Origin: Neurospora tetrasperma FGSC 2508 | Taxonomy: Eukaryota > Ascomycota > Sordariomycetes > Sordariales > Sordariaceae | NCBI RefSeq assembly: GCF_000213175.1 | Contig: NW_009799101.1 | Coordinates: forward strand, 270,501 to 334,500 | Direction of reading: 5' to 3' | Length of the DNA stretch: 64,000 bases | In this document: positions 9,775 through 22,499 of the stretch, in pieces | Numbering within the stretch: the first letter of the stretch is position 1 | How the letters are laid out: each line of letters begins with the position of its first letter | Notes under the pieces: model-generated | The model's database searches: none | The model's input: only the letters and a program-made list of their open reading frames with translations | Told to the model about the DNA's origin: nothing | Position numbers and translations under genes: made by a program

Positions 9775-9892
9775 GGGCGTGTTCGTTCCGGCAGTAGTAC
9801 AGTAACGGAAGCATCTTTTTGGTGGCAGAAAAGCTTTGGGTTAGGGTTAGAAGAGATGCCTTTACTGCACTACTGCCAGAACGAACACGGCC
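9775..9892. mobile_element. Tourist/PIF-Harbinger-like MITE
   Basis: An insertion of 118 bp. The left end GGGCGTGTTCGTTCCGGCAG and the reverse complement of the right end GGCCGTGTTCGTTCTGGCAG form a terminal inverted repeat of about 31 bp with three mismatches, extending with a 3-bp gap to about 42 bp. TAA flanks it at 9772-9774 and 9893-9895, and the host gene reads correctly with only one copy, so TAA is the target duplication. A 3-bp TWA duplication and a GGSCxTGTTCG-type end fit PIF/Harbinger MITEs. It has no coding capacity, and its centre carries telomere-like TTAGGG repeats. Confidence 0.8.
9838..9850 (+). repeat. Two telomere-type TTAGGG units inside the MITE
   Basis: GGGTTAGGGTTAG sits in the unpaired centre of the MITE. 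TTAGGG is the telomere repeat of most filamentous fungi. Similar short runs occur in the SINE (35599-35622), in the insertion at 25237-26032 and near 60439. Confidence 0.6.
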
Positions 9893-10239
9893 TAAATGTT
9901 CCTGGTCTCGTGCGCCGCCCCCCTGATCACAACAAACTTCAACCCCAATCTATCTGCTTCCTCCCTGCAAATTTCCTCTGTGGTGGCGATTTGTGGGCCG
10001 TCGGGTTCATATCGCTCGTCTTGGGTGGGATCTACGATCCAGGTGACGGTGACAGGCTCCTTCGACCTTTCGCTCGTCATCTTCTTGGGCGTTCCCCAGA
10101 CTTGGACGCCCGTATACCTCTTGCGTCTTCCTGCTGCCTTCTTCTGAACTAGGGCCTCTAGGGAGACTGACTTGAGAGGAAAGTCGTGGACTTGATCGTG
10201 AAACTCGGGGTAGGGAGGACGGAAGATTGATGTAGTCAT

Positions 10240-11203
10240 CTTGAATGCTGATGTTGTCTTTATCGATATCGATTATGTCTGATGTTGATTTGCGTGTACA
10301 GAGTACTGCAATATTCTGTCGATGGGTGGTGGTAAAAGAAGAAAGGACCGAGTAGCGAGGATCGTGTAGCTTTTATTTCAAGTCCAGAAACATTCTTCGA
10401 GGACAAGTGAAGAAGCCGTGGATGCTCAGAGCCTTTGGCTCAAGGTCCAGGTTGCAACTGGTAGGGCAAACCTGGAGTGTCCATGATACCGAAGCATATC
10501 ATGGCCATCGCGGCTCTCCGCTCTGTCCATATCCATCTGAAGGTTTCGTTAGTGACCATAACCAGACTGCGTAGGTGGAAAGGGAAAAGAACGACGTGTG
10601 AATGGACAAGGTTATATATCAGGTTTGCCGGATAGCCTCATGTGGTCAGGCCAACCGTCACTTCACAAGGCCTGCCATGGTGAACTGTGCCTGCACCGCC
10701 CCTTTTGAGAGTGAAACTTGACATTACTGCCCACGATCCATTCACCAGCGCAATCTGTGAATTTGGTGTGCAGTTATATAGGTAGCGAACCTGTACTGCG
10801 CCGTGTTTCACTCGCGGGTCGTTCTCTTGTCGTTGTTGTGTTGTTTGCTAAAGTGGGCAACCGGAACAAAGAAAGTGCGGCGTGGAACCTGTGTTGACAG
10901 ACACCAGTGCCTTCCACTTCATTCCACCTTCCCCTCTTCACCTCCCATTCACCACTCTCCACTCCCACGGACATGACCTGCGGCCTCTGAACAGTGAACA
11001 CCGCTTTTGCGCGACTGCCTTGCAACCATCGGCCCTGAGCGACACGTCATTTGCAATCTTGGACGGCCGCTTCCACGACGGTTAAAAGGACAACCATTCT
11101 CCGATCTTTCGCAAGTCTGATTGCTCATTGACATCCTCGTCAATCGCCCATTCGACACCACATCAACCGACCAAAGCACACGACACGCAGACCTTCCATC
11201 ACC
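10240..11203. other. Intergenic, divergent promoters
   Basis: Lies between the minus-strand small gene (start 10239) and the plus-strand kinase fragment (start 11204). It contains TATATA-type motifs near 10611-10618 and 10774-10780. From about 11075 to 11203 there is a pyrimidine- and CAC-rich leader ending in a good start context (CACCATGTC). No coding sequence is supported. Confidence 0.45.
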
Positions 11204-11554
11204 ATGTCCTACCTCGGCACTCAAAGATTTCCTTACGAGCTCGAGTTCCCCATCGATGACTCCGATATTGAAGATCCCCGACGCTACCAAGAAGGCGGAT
11301 TCCACCCAATCGTTCTTGGTGACCGACTCGGCCCTTGCTCCAACGGCCGCTTTCGCGTTGTCAACAAGCTCGGCGCCGGCGGCTACGGCACCGTCTGGCT
11401 GTGTCAAGACACCCACCACAAGCCTATCACCGTGACCAAATGGCCGAAGAGGAGGAGATGGAGTTCCAGTGGGAGGCCACCCCTTCTGCGGATTTCCCCC
11501 AAATCGGCATCCACTGGGCCGAGAATTGGGCTGGAAAGTGTGGTGGGGATTTGA
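11204..11554 (+). pseudogene. Orphan N-lobe of an SRPK-like kinase
   Basis: The first 75 or so residues match the N-terminus of the kinase at 60883-62820: IEDPRRYQEGGFHPIVLGDRL then RFRVVNKLGAGGYGTVWLCQD, with the complete glycine loop GAGGYG. After about 11425 the similarity stops. There is no ATP-anchoring lysine, no catalytic loop and no C-lobe. The remaining codons of this frame, and overlapping frames up to about 11630, have no kinase features. A long leader and a strong start context remain. Either a deletion or rearrangement removed the rest, or a short chimeric protein is made. This is the piece missing from the kinase at 5000-6634, but it lies on the opposite strand. Confidence 0.65.
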
Positions 11555-11937
11555 CAATGAATCGTTCTTTTGGGCGGAGGCCGCGGAGAACTCAATTGGA
11601 TGGGGAAGTGTGGTAGAGATGTGGCCATAGAGGTAGATACCTGTACCTACCTCTAAGTATGAAGAATAATAAAACGCTGACCGTGTGTTGTGAGTGTAGC
11701 GTAGAAGTAATGAATATACCTCTATCAACTGTTCCCGCCCGTTTTTCATCGTTCAAAATCAGCTAACATGTTGGCCCATGAAAGTGTGCGTGCGGTAATA
11801 TTTGTCGTAATGCTCTGTTCGGAGGGATTGGATTTGTGTAATGGCGGACTTGACGCATGAAACTTGCTGGATGTGCGGGTACATGATGAGGGACACTTAA
11901 TAATTGAGCTAGATTACGGCTATTATTACTTTAGGTA
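11555..11937. other. Unique flank left of the transposon nest
   Basis: Ordinary-composition sequence up to about 11890, then increasingly AT-rich. It ends in TTTAGGTA, whose final TA (11936-11937) is the target dinucleotide of the mariner-type element. No gene seen. Confidence 0.5.
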
Positions 11938-12186
11938 CAGTCCCTGCCACAAATAAACGCCCACTTTTTGAAAACCCCGCACTTTCCCCTCTTTTTAACT
12001 CTTTATTATTTTTACTATCTTTCTTTCAAATGGCCATAATTCCATCATCTCCCATCAAAAAGGCAAAATTCAAGTATTCAACTCCTCGCCGGAGGAACTA
12101 GATTGCGATACAGTATTTAAATAGCGTTAGTGTAGCTACAGTCGCAATTTATAAGGGAGTAATAATAGGGTATATTAAAGGCGTTA
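11938..12186 (+). pseudogene. Tc1/mariner transposase, 5' segment
   Basis: Left inverted end, then a leader and ATG at 12030 opening MAIIPSSPIKKAKFKYSTP, followed by a basic helix-turn-helix-like start. It is cut at 12186 by LTR element B, whose target duplication CGTTA occupies 12182-12186. Confidence 0.65.
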
Positions 12187-12428
12187 TGTCACAGGCATTA
12201 CTGCTATGTTCCTGTATATAAATAGAGGGTGCTATACTATAGTAGTACAGTCAGCTGTACAACTACCTAAGTACAGTACAGCAGTCACGTGCATACGTGC
12301 TATAGTCCGTATACTGGATCCACATACAAACGTGCCCTATATAGTTCTCGTACGCGCACAGGATTCTCTTTCTATTCCTCGTACAACAATTAAAATTTTA
12401 CCTTAATACTTACTTGCGCCCCGTAATA
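12187..12428 (+). repeat. Left LTR of element B
   Basis: Aligns end to end with 28335-28576 without length difference. Preceded by the duplication CGTTA. Confidence 0.9.
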
Positions 12429-15329
12429 CTTTATTATACCTAACCTTCATATTAAAGCGTAATAAGTAATTTTGGTCGAACCAAACTTAGTAGAGGTTAA
12501 TGCAATAAATTAATTCTCGTGAAATTTACTCTTTAGCGAATCATACAATCGCCAATAGTAAATCGAATATTCTAGTAATATTAATATCGATTTTAACGAC
12601 CGTAGTATTGATTTTAAAATAGTAAATAAATATTTAGAATAATAAAGGTATAATTATTATATTATACAATATAGTAAAAGAATATTTCTTTTTTTATTTT
12701 AATTATTAATAAATTATTAATTTAATTGTTTATTTAAGCAAGATATCTAACAATCAAAATTATAACGGCGACGGTCAAATCGACCTTATCATAGTTTTTC
12801 CTTCCTTACTTAAAGGTTTTAACGTATTATTTGCTATCTATAGTAATAATTCTAATATTGGCCTTTAAGTCTTACTTAATTTTATAGTATAAATTAAGAA
12901 TTATAAAGAAGTTATAAAACTTCTATATTATTTCAATAAAAAGATTAAATTACTCGATAAGAACGTTATTATTAAGTAAGAGAAGTTTAAAGATTACAAA
13001 TACAATACTAAAGCCTATGTTAAGAAGACCGGTTAAGAAATAGAATAAATGATTAATTGTATTAATAAATTAGAAAAGACTAAGAACTAATTCGTTAATT
13101 AATTGAAGGTTCTTTAAAATTAGTATAAATAAATTCTTAAGGATAATACTACTTTGGAGTATAAATTATTAACCGCCGAGAAGGAGAAGGCGATTTATAA
13201 GAATAATATAATTAAGATTATTAAAGGTAAAGAAACTAATTATTAAAATATTTTGAATGTACTAAAAACGGCTAATATTATATCTAATAAAGTTAAAAAG
13301 GAGTATAATAACGTCCATATTGTAATTAAAATTACGTAGGAAGAATTAATTAAAGTATAAGAAGAGAACGAAACCTTTTGTAAAACTTTTTATTTTACTA
13401 AGGAAACTATTTTTATTATTAAGAATAACCTAGCGGAAATTAAAGAGGAAATTAAAAAATAAATTCTAAACTAAAATCGAAGATAATATAGAGGAAATTC
13501 TTTATAAAATAGGCGGTATCCTTAGTAATAGCGGCCCTAGAGGATTAAGTATAAATTTCTCTAATATAAGCGGCGGTCTTAATAATAGTAGCCCTAAAAG
13601 ATTAGGTAAAGGAACTAATTTTAGCTCCGGTAATATAAGTAGTAGTTCTAGCGATAGCGGCCCTGGAGGATCGGGTATAGGTTTCCCTAATATAAATAGT
13701 AGTTTTAAAAGTAGAGGATTTTCTAATAGTCTTAAAGGCCCTAATAATAGTAGAGGATTCTCCGGTAGTAATAGAGGATTCCCTAATAAATTTAAAGGTC
13801 CTAATAGTAGAGGCCCTAGCGGACTTAAAAGTCCCGGCGGCACCCCTTTCTAAGCTAACCCTTCGGGCAATTACTACCGTAAAACGCTTTATAAAGATTC
13901 TAAATATTTTAATAGCAAAGAAATAAATATAATTAAATATTATAATATTTATAACGCTTAGAATTTACCTACTTATAGTTATTAATTAATAAATAAATAT
14001 AAATTCCCTAATAAATTGTCCAAATTTCTTTATACTATAACCTACCTTAATAGCGAAACTAAAATTAGTATTAACAATTATTATTAATTTATCCTAAATA
14101 ACCCCTACTATTTAGTCTACTAGAAATCGAAGATAGGCGAAAAGTTCCTAGCCAATTTAAACGAATATTATAAATAGGGAAATTTAATAGCTGTTGTAGA
14201 GAAGGAACTACTAAACCTTAAGAAAATTAGAAAATATTCAAATTATAAGGATTTCGAAGCTCGGTTCGTCTCGTTAACGGACTAATACAATTATAATACA
14301 ATTACTAAAATTCGCTTCCTATACTAGAAAATATTTAAGTTTTTAACTAATTTAGTCTTATACTACTTTATCTAATCCGAACGTAATAATTAGAAGGGAT
14401 AGTCGACTTTATTCTATAATATTACTAAAGTTTATACTAGAGCGTCGCTCTATAATAATACTATCTAGGTTACTATAAACGGTAGTAATAATAGTAATAA
14501 TAGCAACGGTAGTAGGAACAGCGGTAGTTATAGTAATAATTATAAATAGAGGGACCCCGACTTTATGGATATCGACTGCGCGAAGTTTATAAAAATCTAT
14601 AGGGATATTCTTTAGGAGTATTATAATAAAAGTAATTATATAAATTGCAGTAGAAGAAGATATTTAGCTAATGATTATAGAAGTAATACTAATTATAATA
14701 CTTAAGGTAAATAACCTAACTATCCGGGTTTAAACATTACTATATATTAAAGATCTAGCGCCAGTATACTTATTACTAACTATATAATAGTAAATACAAC
14801 CAACCCGGCTCTAGCAGCTTTAATAACCCCGGCCCCGGCCCTAACGGCCGCTATAGCCCCTACTTAATAGGGAAATAACGAACCCTAAGGTTAAATCGCC
14901 CCCTAGGGGATCTAAGGATATAAAAAGAGAAATAAGGATAGGGATAAAATTCAATATCAATACTATTAATTATTAGAAAATAAAACTATTTAAATTACAT
15001 AGTTTAAAATTCTATAAATAAAATATAACCCTTCTTTCTACGTACCTTTAATATCCCTAGTATAATAATAAGGTAGAATATATATTATTAGTAAATTCGG
15101 AATATTCGGGCAAAGCCTTTATTAACTAATTATTTGTAGAAAGAGTATACCTATAATTTAAAATATTAAAAAAACTGAAACTATTATACCTAGTAAATAG
15201 CGTATTTAAAGAATAAATAGATTAATATATTGAAACTACTATACGTATCAATAACTATAAAGAAATTATCTCCTTCTTTATAACCAATTTCGTAGTAAAC
15301 TACCTGGTTATTTTAGGATAGTTATAGTT

Positions 15330-15588
15330 GTGAAAGCGTAATCCTACGAGTGATAAACTGCAAGACTAGAAGCTACAAATTAAAGTAATATTAAGTGTAA
15401 AGAAGGAAAAGGAAGCGGTACGAACGAAGGCATTCGGAATTAGACATATAAGTCTGGATTCTGCTAACGGTCGCCGCCTTCCCGATCCGGGTTGCTATCG
15501 ATAAAAATATAAGCCTCATTCCATCCGATATACTAATGGTGCCCAGTAGCTAGTACTCTGGGAGCCTGTCCGAGCATGCTATAATAAT
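15330..15588. mobile_element. Short insertion in element B that escaped RIP
   Basis: About 259 bp of near-balanced composition, rich in CpA/TpG, inside the AT-rich protease region of B. It is bracketed by AGTTATAGTT (15320-15329) and AGTTATAATT (15589-15598), a likely 10-bp target duplication. It ends in an ATAATAAT-like tail, which suggests a retroposed SINE-like sequence. I found no clear Pol III A or B box and no terminal inverted repeat, so the class is uncertain. Confidence 0.55.
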
Positions 15589-17141
15589 AGTTATAATTCT
15601 ATAATCTAAATATTAATTGGGTAGCTAATAAAATTATTTAAAACGTCGAATATATAAGGATGTATATTAACTAACCTTTAAAAATAGCGGTACTCCTAAA
15701 AGAAACTTAGGAAATAGAAGAATCTAAGGACAAATACTATAACTCCGAAAACAAATCCGAAAATAAATTCGAGGAGGACTTCCCTAATTAAATAGCCAAT
15801 ATTACAAAAGCCCCTAAAGGAAACTAAGCTATAATAATGAAATCCCTATCCCCCCTAACTTACGTAAATAAATTCAAAAAACTTTTCAATCCAAAAAGGA
15901 AGTTCATATTAAAGAAAGTAAAAGTATAAATTAGAATTATCAGTAAGTAGAGAGTTTCAATAATACCCTGACTAGAAAGAGTTAAATATATAATATTCTA
16001 ACTTTTTATACCTATAATCAATATATCGGCACTAGACCTTTTAAACTTCAAAATTATTAACGTAAGAATATTTTTACTTAATATAAAATTGAGAGGAGTA
16101 TAAATTAGTTCTCTTATATAAGTAGAATTCTAGAAAATATAGAAAGAAAAGAAGGAAGCTATCTTAATACTAACCCTATCGGAAAATGCTTTGAAGGATA
16201 TTATATAAAGTAGGAGCGAGCTCTATAAATACTACTTTAAGGATATTAGAATTTATAAATTTATTAATTTATATAAAAAGGAAACTACGGGCGAAGGCCA
16301 TAGTAAGTAGTCTCTCCAACCTAGTAAAGTAATTAGGAACTTTATAAACCGTATTTATAAATTGGGACTAAGGAATAAAGATTAGGAAAGCCTTCCGGAT
16401 ATAATATAGTCTATACCTTTGATTAAAATCGATAGAATTTATAGTACTATAAAAGAGGATATATAGAAATTTATAGAAAAATCTACCAAATTGAAATATA
16501 CCTTAGAGTAAGTAAAAGCTCGGTTCCCTAATAAATATAAGGACTTCTCTTATATTACTAATCCTATAGATGCCGAAGTAATCCCCTAATACTGGTTGTA
16601 TAATTATAAAATCGAATTAAAGCCGGGAATAGAAGTTTTACTATACTTAAGAGCAAGGCCAATATCGCCTTAAGAATTAAAAATTATTAAATAATAACTA
16701 GATAATAATTTAGTAAAAATATTTATCCAATTATTAATTTTAAACGTTACTTCCCTAATATTATTAGTAAGAAAGCTAGAGGGTAGCGTAAGAATCTATA
16801 TTAATTATAGAGGGATTAATAATATTTGCGTAAAAAATAGATACCCGTTACTATTAATTAAAAAAACGTTGGACGCAATTTATAAAGTAAAATAATTTAC
16901 AAAGGTCAATATAATTACAGCTTTCAACAGGCTACATATAGCTAAGGGCTATAAATAACTAATAGTATTTATTATACAATTTAGGCTATATAAATCGTTA
17001 GTCTACGTATTCGGGCTCTTAGGGACGCTGATATTATTCTAGAACTTTATTAATAATATATTATACAATATTCTTAATATTTATACAACGGCTTACTTTA
17101 CTAATGTATTTATTTTCTTAAAAACCTATAAAGACTACATT

Positions 17142-17317
17142 TATTATAGGGCTAGTGCCCGGATTATAGACTCTAGTCTCTAAGACCAGAGCTATCATTA
17201 GCCAGAGTACCTTTTAGCGCCGGTAGATCCGTATTTTAAATAGACTTTTCCTCCTTTATAGAACCTTAATTAAACTATACAACTAGTACCTGTATTAATT
17301 GTACTATCCCTATTATA
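17142..17317 (+). repeat. Left LTR of element A
   Basis: Shares its first 14 bases and most of its length with 23673-23875. It is shorter by one internal indel. Confidence 0.8.
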
Positions 17318-20300
17318 TTAGGTTCTATTAACCAATAGAACTAATAGATTAAAATATATTGCTACTATAATAGTAAGGGTAGTAGTACGCTATATTAAAT
17401 ATAGAAGAAGAAGTATCGTAATAGGTAGAAGCTTAATAAATAAAGAGGGATAATGTTATTAGAAGTATTTTTATAAATATAGTATTTACTAATACCGTTA
17501 GAACTATTATTAGTACGCCGCCTACTACTTAAGGAGTCTAGGGCAACCCTTAAGCGCCCGCTTAAGCGACTACTTATATAACTATTATTACCCTTAATAT
17601 TATAAGCGGTACTATTTAAAAAACTATTCCTATTACTATTCCTAGTACTAAATGTAAAAATATTTAGTAGCCGAAATAGGATGGATTTACTTCGATTTTC
17701 TTCTTATTCCTTATATAATTATACTTTATATATAAAGAAGAGAAAGTAACTAGAACGATCTCCAACAATAAATTAGAATAATTAATACTATTCGATATAC
17801 TTCCTAGTAATAAAATAACTAAAGTAGAAATTTTTTAGCATTAAGGATATATTAACGATTTCTATTGCCTTATTAATTAATTTAATTATTTAAAGTTAGT
17901 TTTCGGTAGTAAAAATAAGAAGTAGTTCGTATTAATTCGCTTACAAACTATTTACTAATGTAAAAACTAGAGTTTCACTAATTTTTTCCTAATTTTTAAA
18001 ATTTCTTTAATAAAAGTAAAAGGCTTTATATGGGAAAACGAATCCTAATTCGCTTGATTGGATACTTCTATATCCAATACTCTATATAATTAATTAATTT
18101 CGGTCCAAATATTCAAAATATATAATAAATATAGAAAAGATTTAAAAGACATTACTTGGTAGTTTGAAGCGAATTAAGCCTTTTATAAAATTAGTAAGAG
18201 TAGTAAGGGAGCCGTTAGCCGCCGCTAAAAGTCTTTCCCCCGACGAGAATAAATTATAAACCTACCCTCGAAGGATATTAATAGTAATATATATATAACA
18301 ATAAGTGCTACTAAGACTAAAAGTAAAAATTATAATAAAAATACTAAGTATACTAAATAAGTCTCCTAAGAAGAATATAATAAACGGCGCTTAGCTGGGC
18401 TTTACTTATATTATAAGAATAATAAGTATATAGTTAGGATTATATATATAGACCGGCCTAGCGTTTTAATAGTATTAGTATAAAAATTACTAAAATCAAG
18501 TCTTAGATCGAACTATTATTAAAAAATATAAACAACTCGTCCTCAGAAGGGTTAGAAAAAGAGTAACTCCTATATAAAGCTAGGTATAGAAGTAAATAGG
18601 AGTATTAAGTAAGGAGGCGGGAATTTTGAACTTCCTAGGTCCTATAGAAATAAATATTACTAAGATCTTTATTACTATTAATAATAAAGATCGATTTTAT
18701 ACTTTTATTAATAAAAGTTATTAATATTATATTATTATTAGTAAAAGAGTTATTAAGAAGTTAAAGATTCTGGTAATTCTAATTCTTAGGAGATAAGTTA
18801 GAGGCGCTTCTATTGAAATAAAAGGTATAGAAACTAAAAGTATTATTTATTTTAGGGTAAATACTTATAATAACAAATTAATTATTTATATTTATATAGT
18901 TCCTAAACTAAAGTTCCTTATAATATTAGAAAAATCATAATTAATTACTATAAAAGCCTATTTGGTTCTATATAAGTATAGATTCTAGTACGGGGTAGCT
19001 AGGTATTAAATTCCGTATTTAGAATATACGCTTAAGAAATCTTTTCTTTGCGCTATAGAGATTAGAGAAGTTATTTATTACTTAACTACGATTTTTATAA
19101 TTATACTAAATAGGGTTAAAAAAAAGAATAGTAGAGAAGTTGCGGAAGTAGTAATATTCGCTATTAATTTATAAAATATTAAGAAGGTTTTTAAACCTAA
19201 GGTTAATATAATTAATAAGGAACTAAAGAAGAGAATCTTTATTATTACATACGATTTACTTTATATATAGAGGTAATTAGAAGTAGATAAAATTAACCTA
19301 TATTACCCTAATATTAACTATAAAATAAAAATTAAGAAGGATGAGAATAGTAGGGAAATACTATTCCTTGATAATTTACTTTATAGTATATTCCGAAAAG
19401 AGTTTTTAATATTAAAGAAGACGTTTAGAAACTTCTTTAATAAGGGGTTTATCCATATTAATAATTCTTTAGCTATAATACCCGTCCTCTTTATTTAGAA
19501 GTTAGGCGGTAATTTATAGTTCTATTACAATTACCGGGCTTTAAATACTATTACAAAAGCCGACCGTTACCTTCTACCCTTAATAAAAGAAATCCTCTAT
19601 ATTATAATTAAAATAAAATAATTTATTAAAATAAATATAGTACAAGCGTTCTACAAAGTTTATATAGCTGAGGGAGAGGAAGGGAAAATAGCCTTCCGTA
19701 TATAATATAGCCTTTTTAAATAGTCTATAATACTATTTAGGTTATTAAAAGCTCTAATAACCTTCTAATAGTATATTAATAGTATTTTTGGTAATTATTT
19801 TAATAATTTCGTTTTAATTTATATAAATAACGTATTAATTTTCTTATTTAGGTCGAAGAAAGACTATTTAATAAAAGTTTATAAAGTAGTAGAATGGTTA
19901 GCTATAATTAAATTCCATTTAAATCTTAAGAAGTATAAATCTCTTATTAAAAGTATAAAATACTTTAGTTTTATTATTATTATAAGTATAGGTATTTAGG
20001 CGGACACCGAAAAAATTAAAGCGATTATAGATTAAGTAGCCCTAATATTATAGAAAAGAATAAAGAGCTTCTTTAGTTTTACTAATTATTATTATATATT
20101 TATTAAAGATTTCTCCTCTGTAGTAAGACTATTAATTATATTTATAAAGAAGGTAGTCCCCTTCAAATAAATTACTAAGTATAATTTAGTATTTTAATAG
20201 TTAAAAACGCTTTTTATAGAAGCCTTTATCCTTATATAGTAGGATTCCGATCTATTTATATTCCTAAAGGCTAATTATAATAGTTATAGGTTCGGCGGTA

Positions 20301-22499
20301 TCCTTATATAGGAGAGGGATAGTAAGAAGACTATAATTGTATACTATTCAGGGAAGTTTACCCTTATAGAATATAATTACTTAATTTATAATTAGAAAAT
20401 ATTAATAATTATATAATATTTAAAGGAATAATTAATAGAATTTAAAAGTTATAAGAAATTTACTATTATTACTAATTATGAGAATTTTAAAAACTTTATA
20501 GAGAGGTAGAAGCTCTCTAAGCGCTAAGCGTATTAGGTTAAACTTTTTTAAAAATTTAATTTTAAAATCTAATACTATTTAAGTAAATTTATTATAGTAT
20601 TTAATACCCTATTTTAGCGGGATTAGAATAAATTTAACGAAGAGAACGTAGAGGCAAAGGAGAAATAGTTAATCCTTTAAGAGGCTTTTAAGAATTATAT
20701 TCGTATAGTAGCCTCTTTAGTAATTATAGGGGAGGGTATAAAGGTATTTAAAAATCTAAATTTATAATAATTTTATAAGAAAGTTGCTTAGTAGGATATA
20801 ATTTACTAAAACGTCCTCTAAGTAATTACTAATAGTAACCGAAGCCTTTCTGTTGTAGTTTAAGGTTTAAAAATATAATTAGGAGAATATCTAATTAATA
20901 GTTTAGGGAAATTGTATTATTAAGGCTACATTTAAATTCCTAGAGCTTTAGCTATTATAAAAGTAGTTGCCCTCTATATATTTTTAGAAGATTTAAAAAA
21001 GAATATTCTACGTATATACGTTATTTAAGGGATATACGATTTAGTTGCCCTCGGTTACCCTAGGAGAGAAGGAATAATATATACTATTAATAGAGACTTT
21101 TACTAGCTACTAATAAATACTTATATTTATTAATTTATAGGGAATTATAATACTTATAGGAGGGTTAAATATTAGAGAAAATAGAAGAGAGGACTATGTA
21201 GGCCGCTATTAATCCCGGATTAATTCTTTAGAAATATTTAAATAGATTTTATTATTAACTTCCTATCTTTAAGGGGTTATATAAACCTCTTAATTATTAA
21301 AGACCGGTTTAGTAAAGTAATAATTTTAAAGCCTATATTTATTATAGAAGTAGAAGCGGTCGTTAAAATTTTTCTATAATATTTTATATATTACTACGGC
21401 TAACTCCGGTCTATTATTAGTAATAGAGGTCCTAATTAAATTAATAGCTTTTAGAAATACTTTTATAACGTCCTTAGAGTAGAATACTAATTAAATATAA
21501 CCTTCTATCCCTAAACCGATAGCGGGTTAGAGTATATAAATTAAGAAGTATAAATATTTTTAAAAATCTTTGTAAATTACACGTAGAATAACTAAAGCCG
21601 TTAGTACCCTACTATATAATTAGTAATTAATAGTAGAATTATTATTGTAATGAAAATATTTCTATTTTTTACTACCTATAACTATTACCCGTAGTCCCCT
21701 ATAACCGTTATAACCCAATTAGTAAAAGCCGAATTTATTAACTTATAGAAGAAAATTAAAGGCTTTATTATACAATTACAATAAATTATAAATCTTTATT
21801 AAGCAATAATAGTTATTTTAATATAAGATTAAAAGTACTTTATAAATTGTAAGAAATAATTGGCCGAAGTCTTTAAAGAAGGAAATAAAGTATAATTAAA
21901 CTTTTAAGAATTTTAAAATTAAATACCTTAAAAAGAAATTAGATTAGGTTTATACTAAATATAGAATTTTAAAAGTTCTTAGCCTATATACTATAAAATT
22001 TATAAATTTTACTATAAGGGTTTTTAATAAATTCTTTATAAATTTCTTATAATATATTTAAAATAATCCCCTATTAGAGTAAATCGTTACTAACCTCTAA
22101 CCCCCAATTATTATAATTAATAATAAGAAAGAGTTTTTTATGAAGGAAATTCTACACTATTAAATAAAGAAAGAACGTAGAGAAGTATTAATAAAGTAAG
22201 TAGGATAGGCGGAATAAATATAAGAATTTTTATAAATAATAATTAATATTATAGTATTAGACCGCTTTAAAATTAAATATAGCCTAACTATTACTAATAA
22301 CGGTCCGGCCGAATATTATATTACTAAATATAAAAAATAATAACATCGGTTATAAAAAAGAAGGACAGGAGCGATATTAATTCTAAATTTTTCTACTTCT
22401 TTTAGATCTTTCTTTTATAATTATTTTTTACTACTATTATATGTATCCTTACTTCTAAAACTATTATTTAATTTTAAATCATTTTTATTTTAAAAACGG

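Larger units (their letters stand above)
9483..10239 (-). pseudogene. Small-protein family member split by a MITE
   Basis: The frame starts at ATG 10239 and runs 115 residues (VTVTWIVDPTQDERYEP, EEICREEADRLGLKFVVIRG, AHETRNI) before ending at the edge of a 118-bp inverted-repeat insertion. On the other side the homologous sequence resumes (YVDGRTVTVWD, SHFTIYMGRSRSELPLQG, HIYVVWDSLKFGGLDKM) and ends at 9483. Removing the insertion and one TAA copy would restore the order of the intact paralogue at 7464-8048, so the gene was whole when the MITE arrived. Identity to that paralogue is high in the core. As it stands it would encode a truncated protein. Function unknown. Confidence 0.75.

Noticed and set aside
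13502-13843. A 113-codon minus-strand frame rich in Leu and Pro
   Set aside because: It is the antisense of the repetitive Gly/Ser-rich part of element B's gag region. Low complexity keeps the frame open and it has no recognisable domain.
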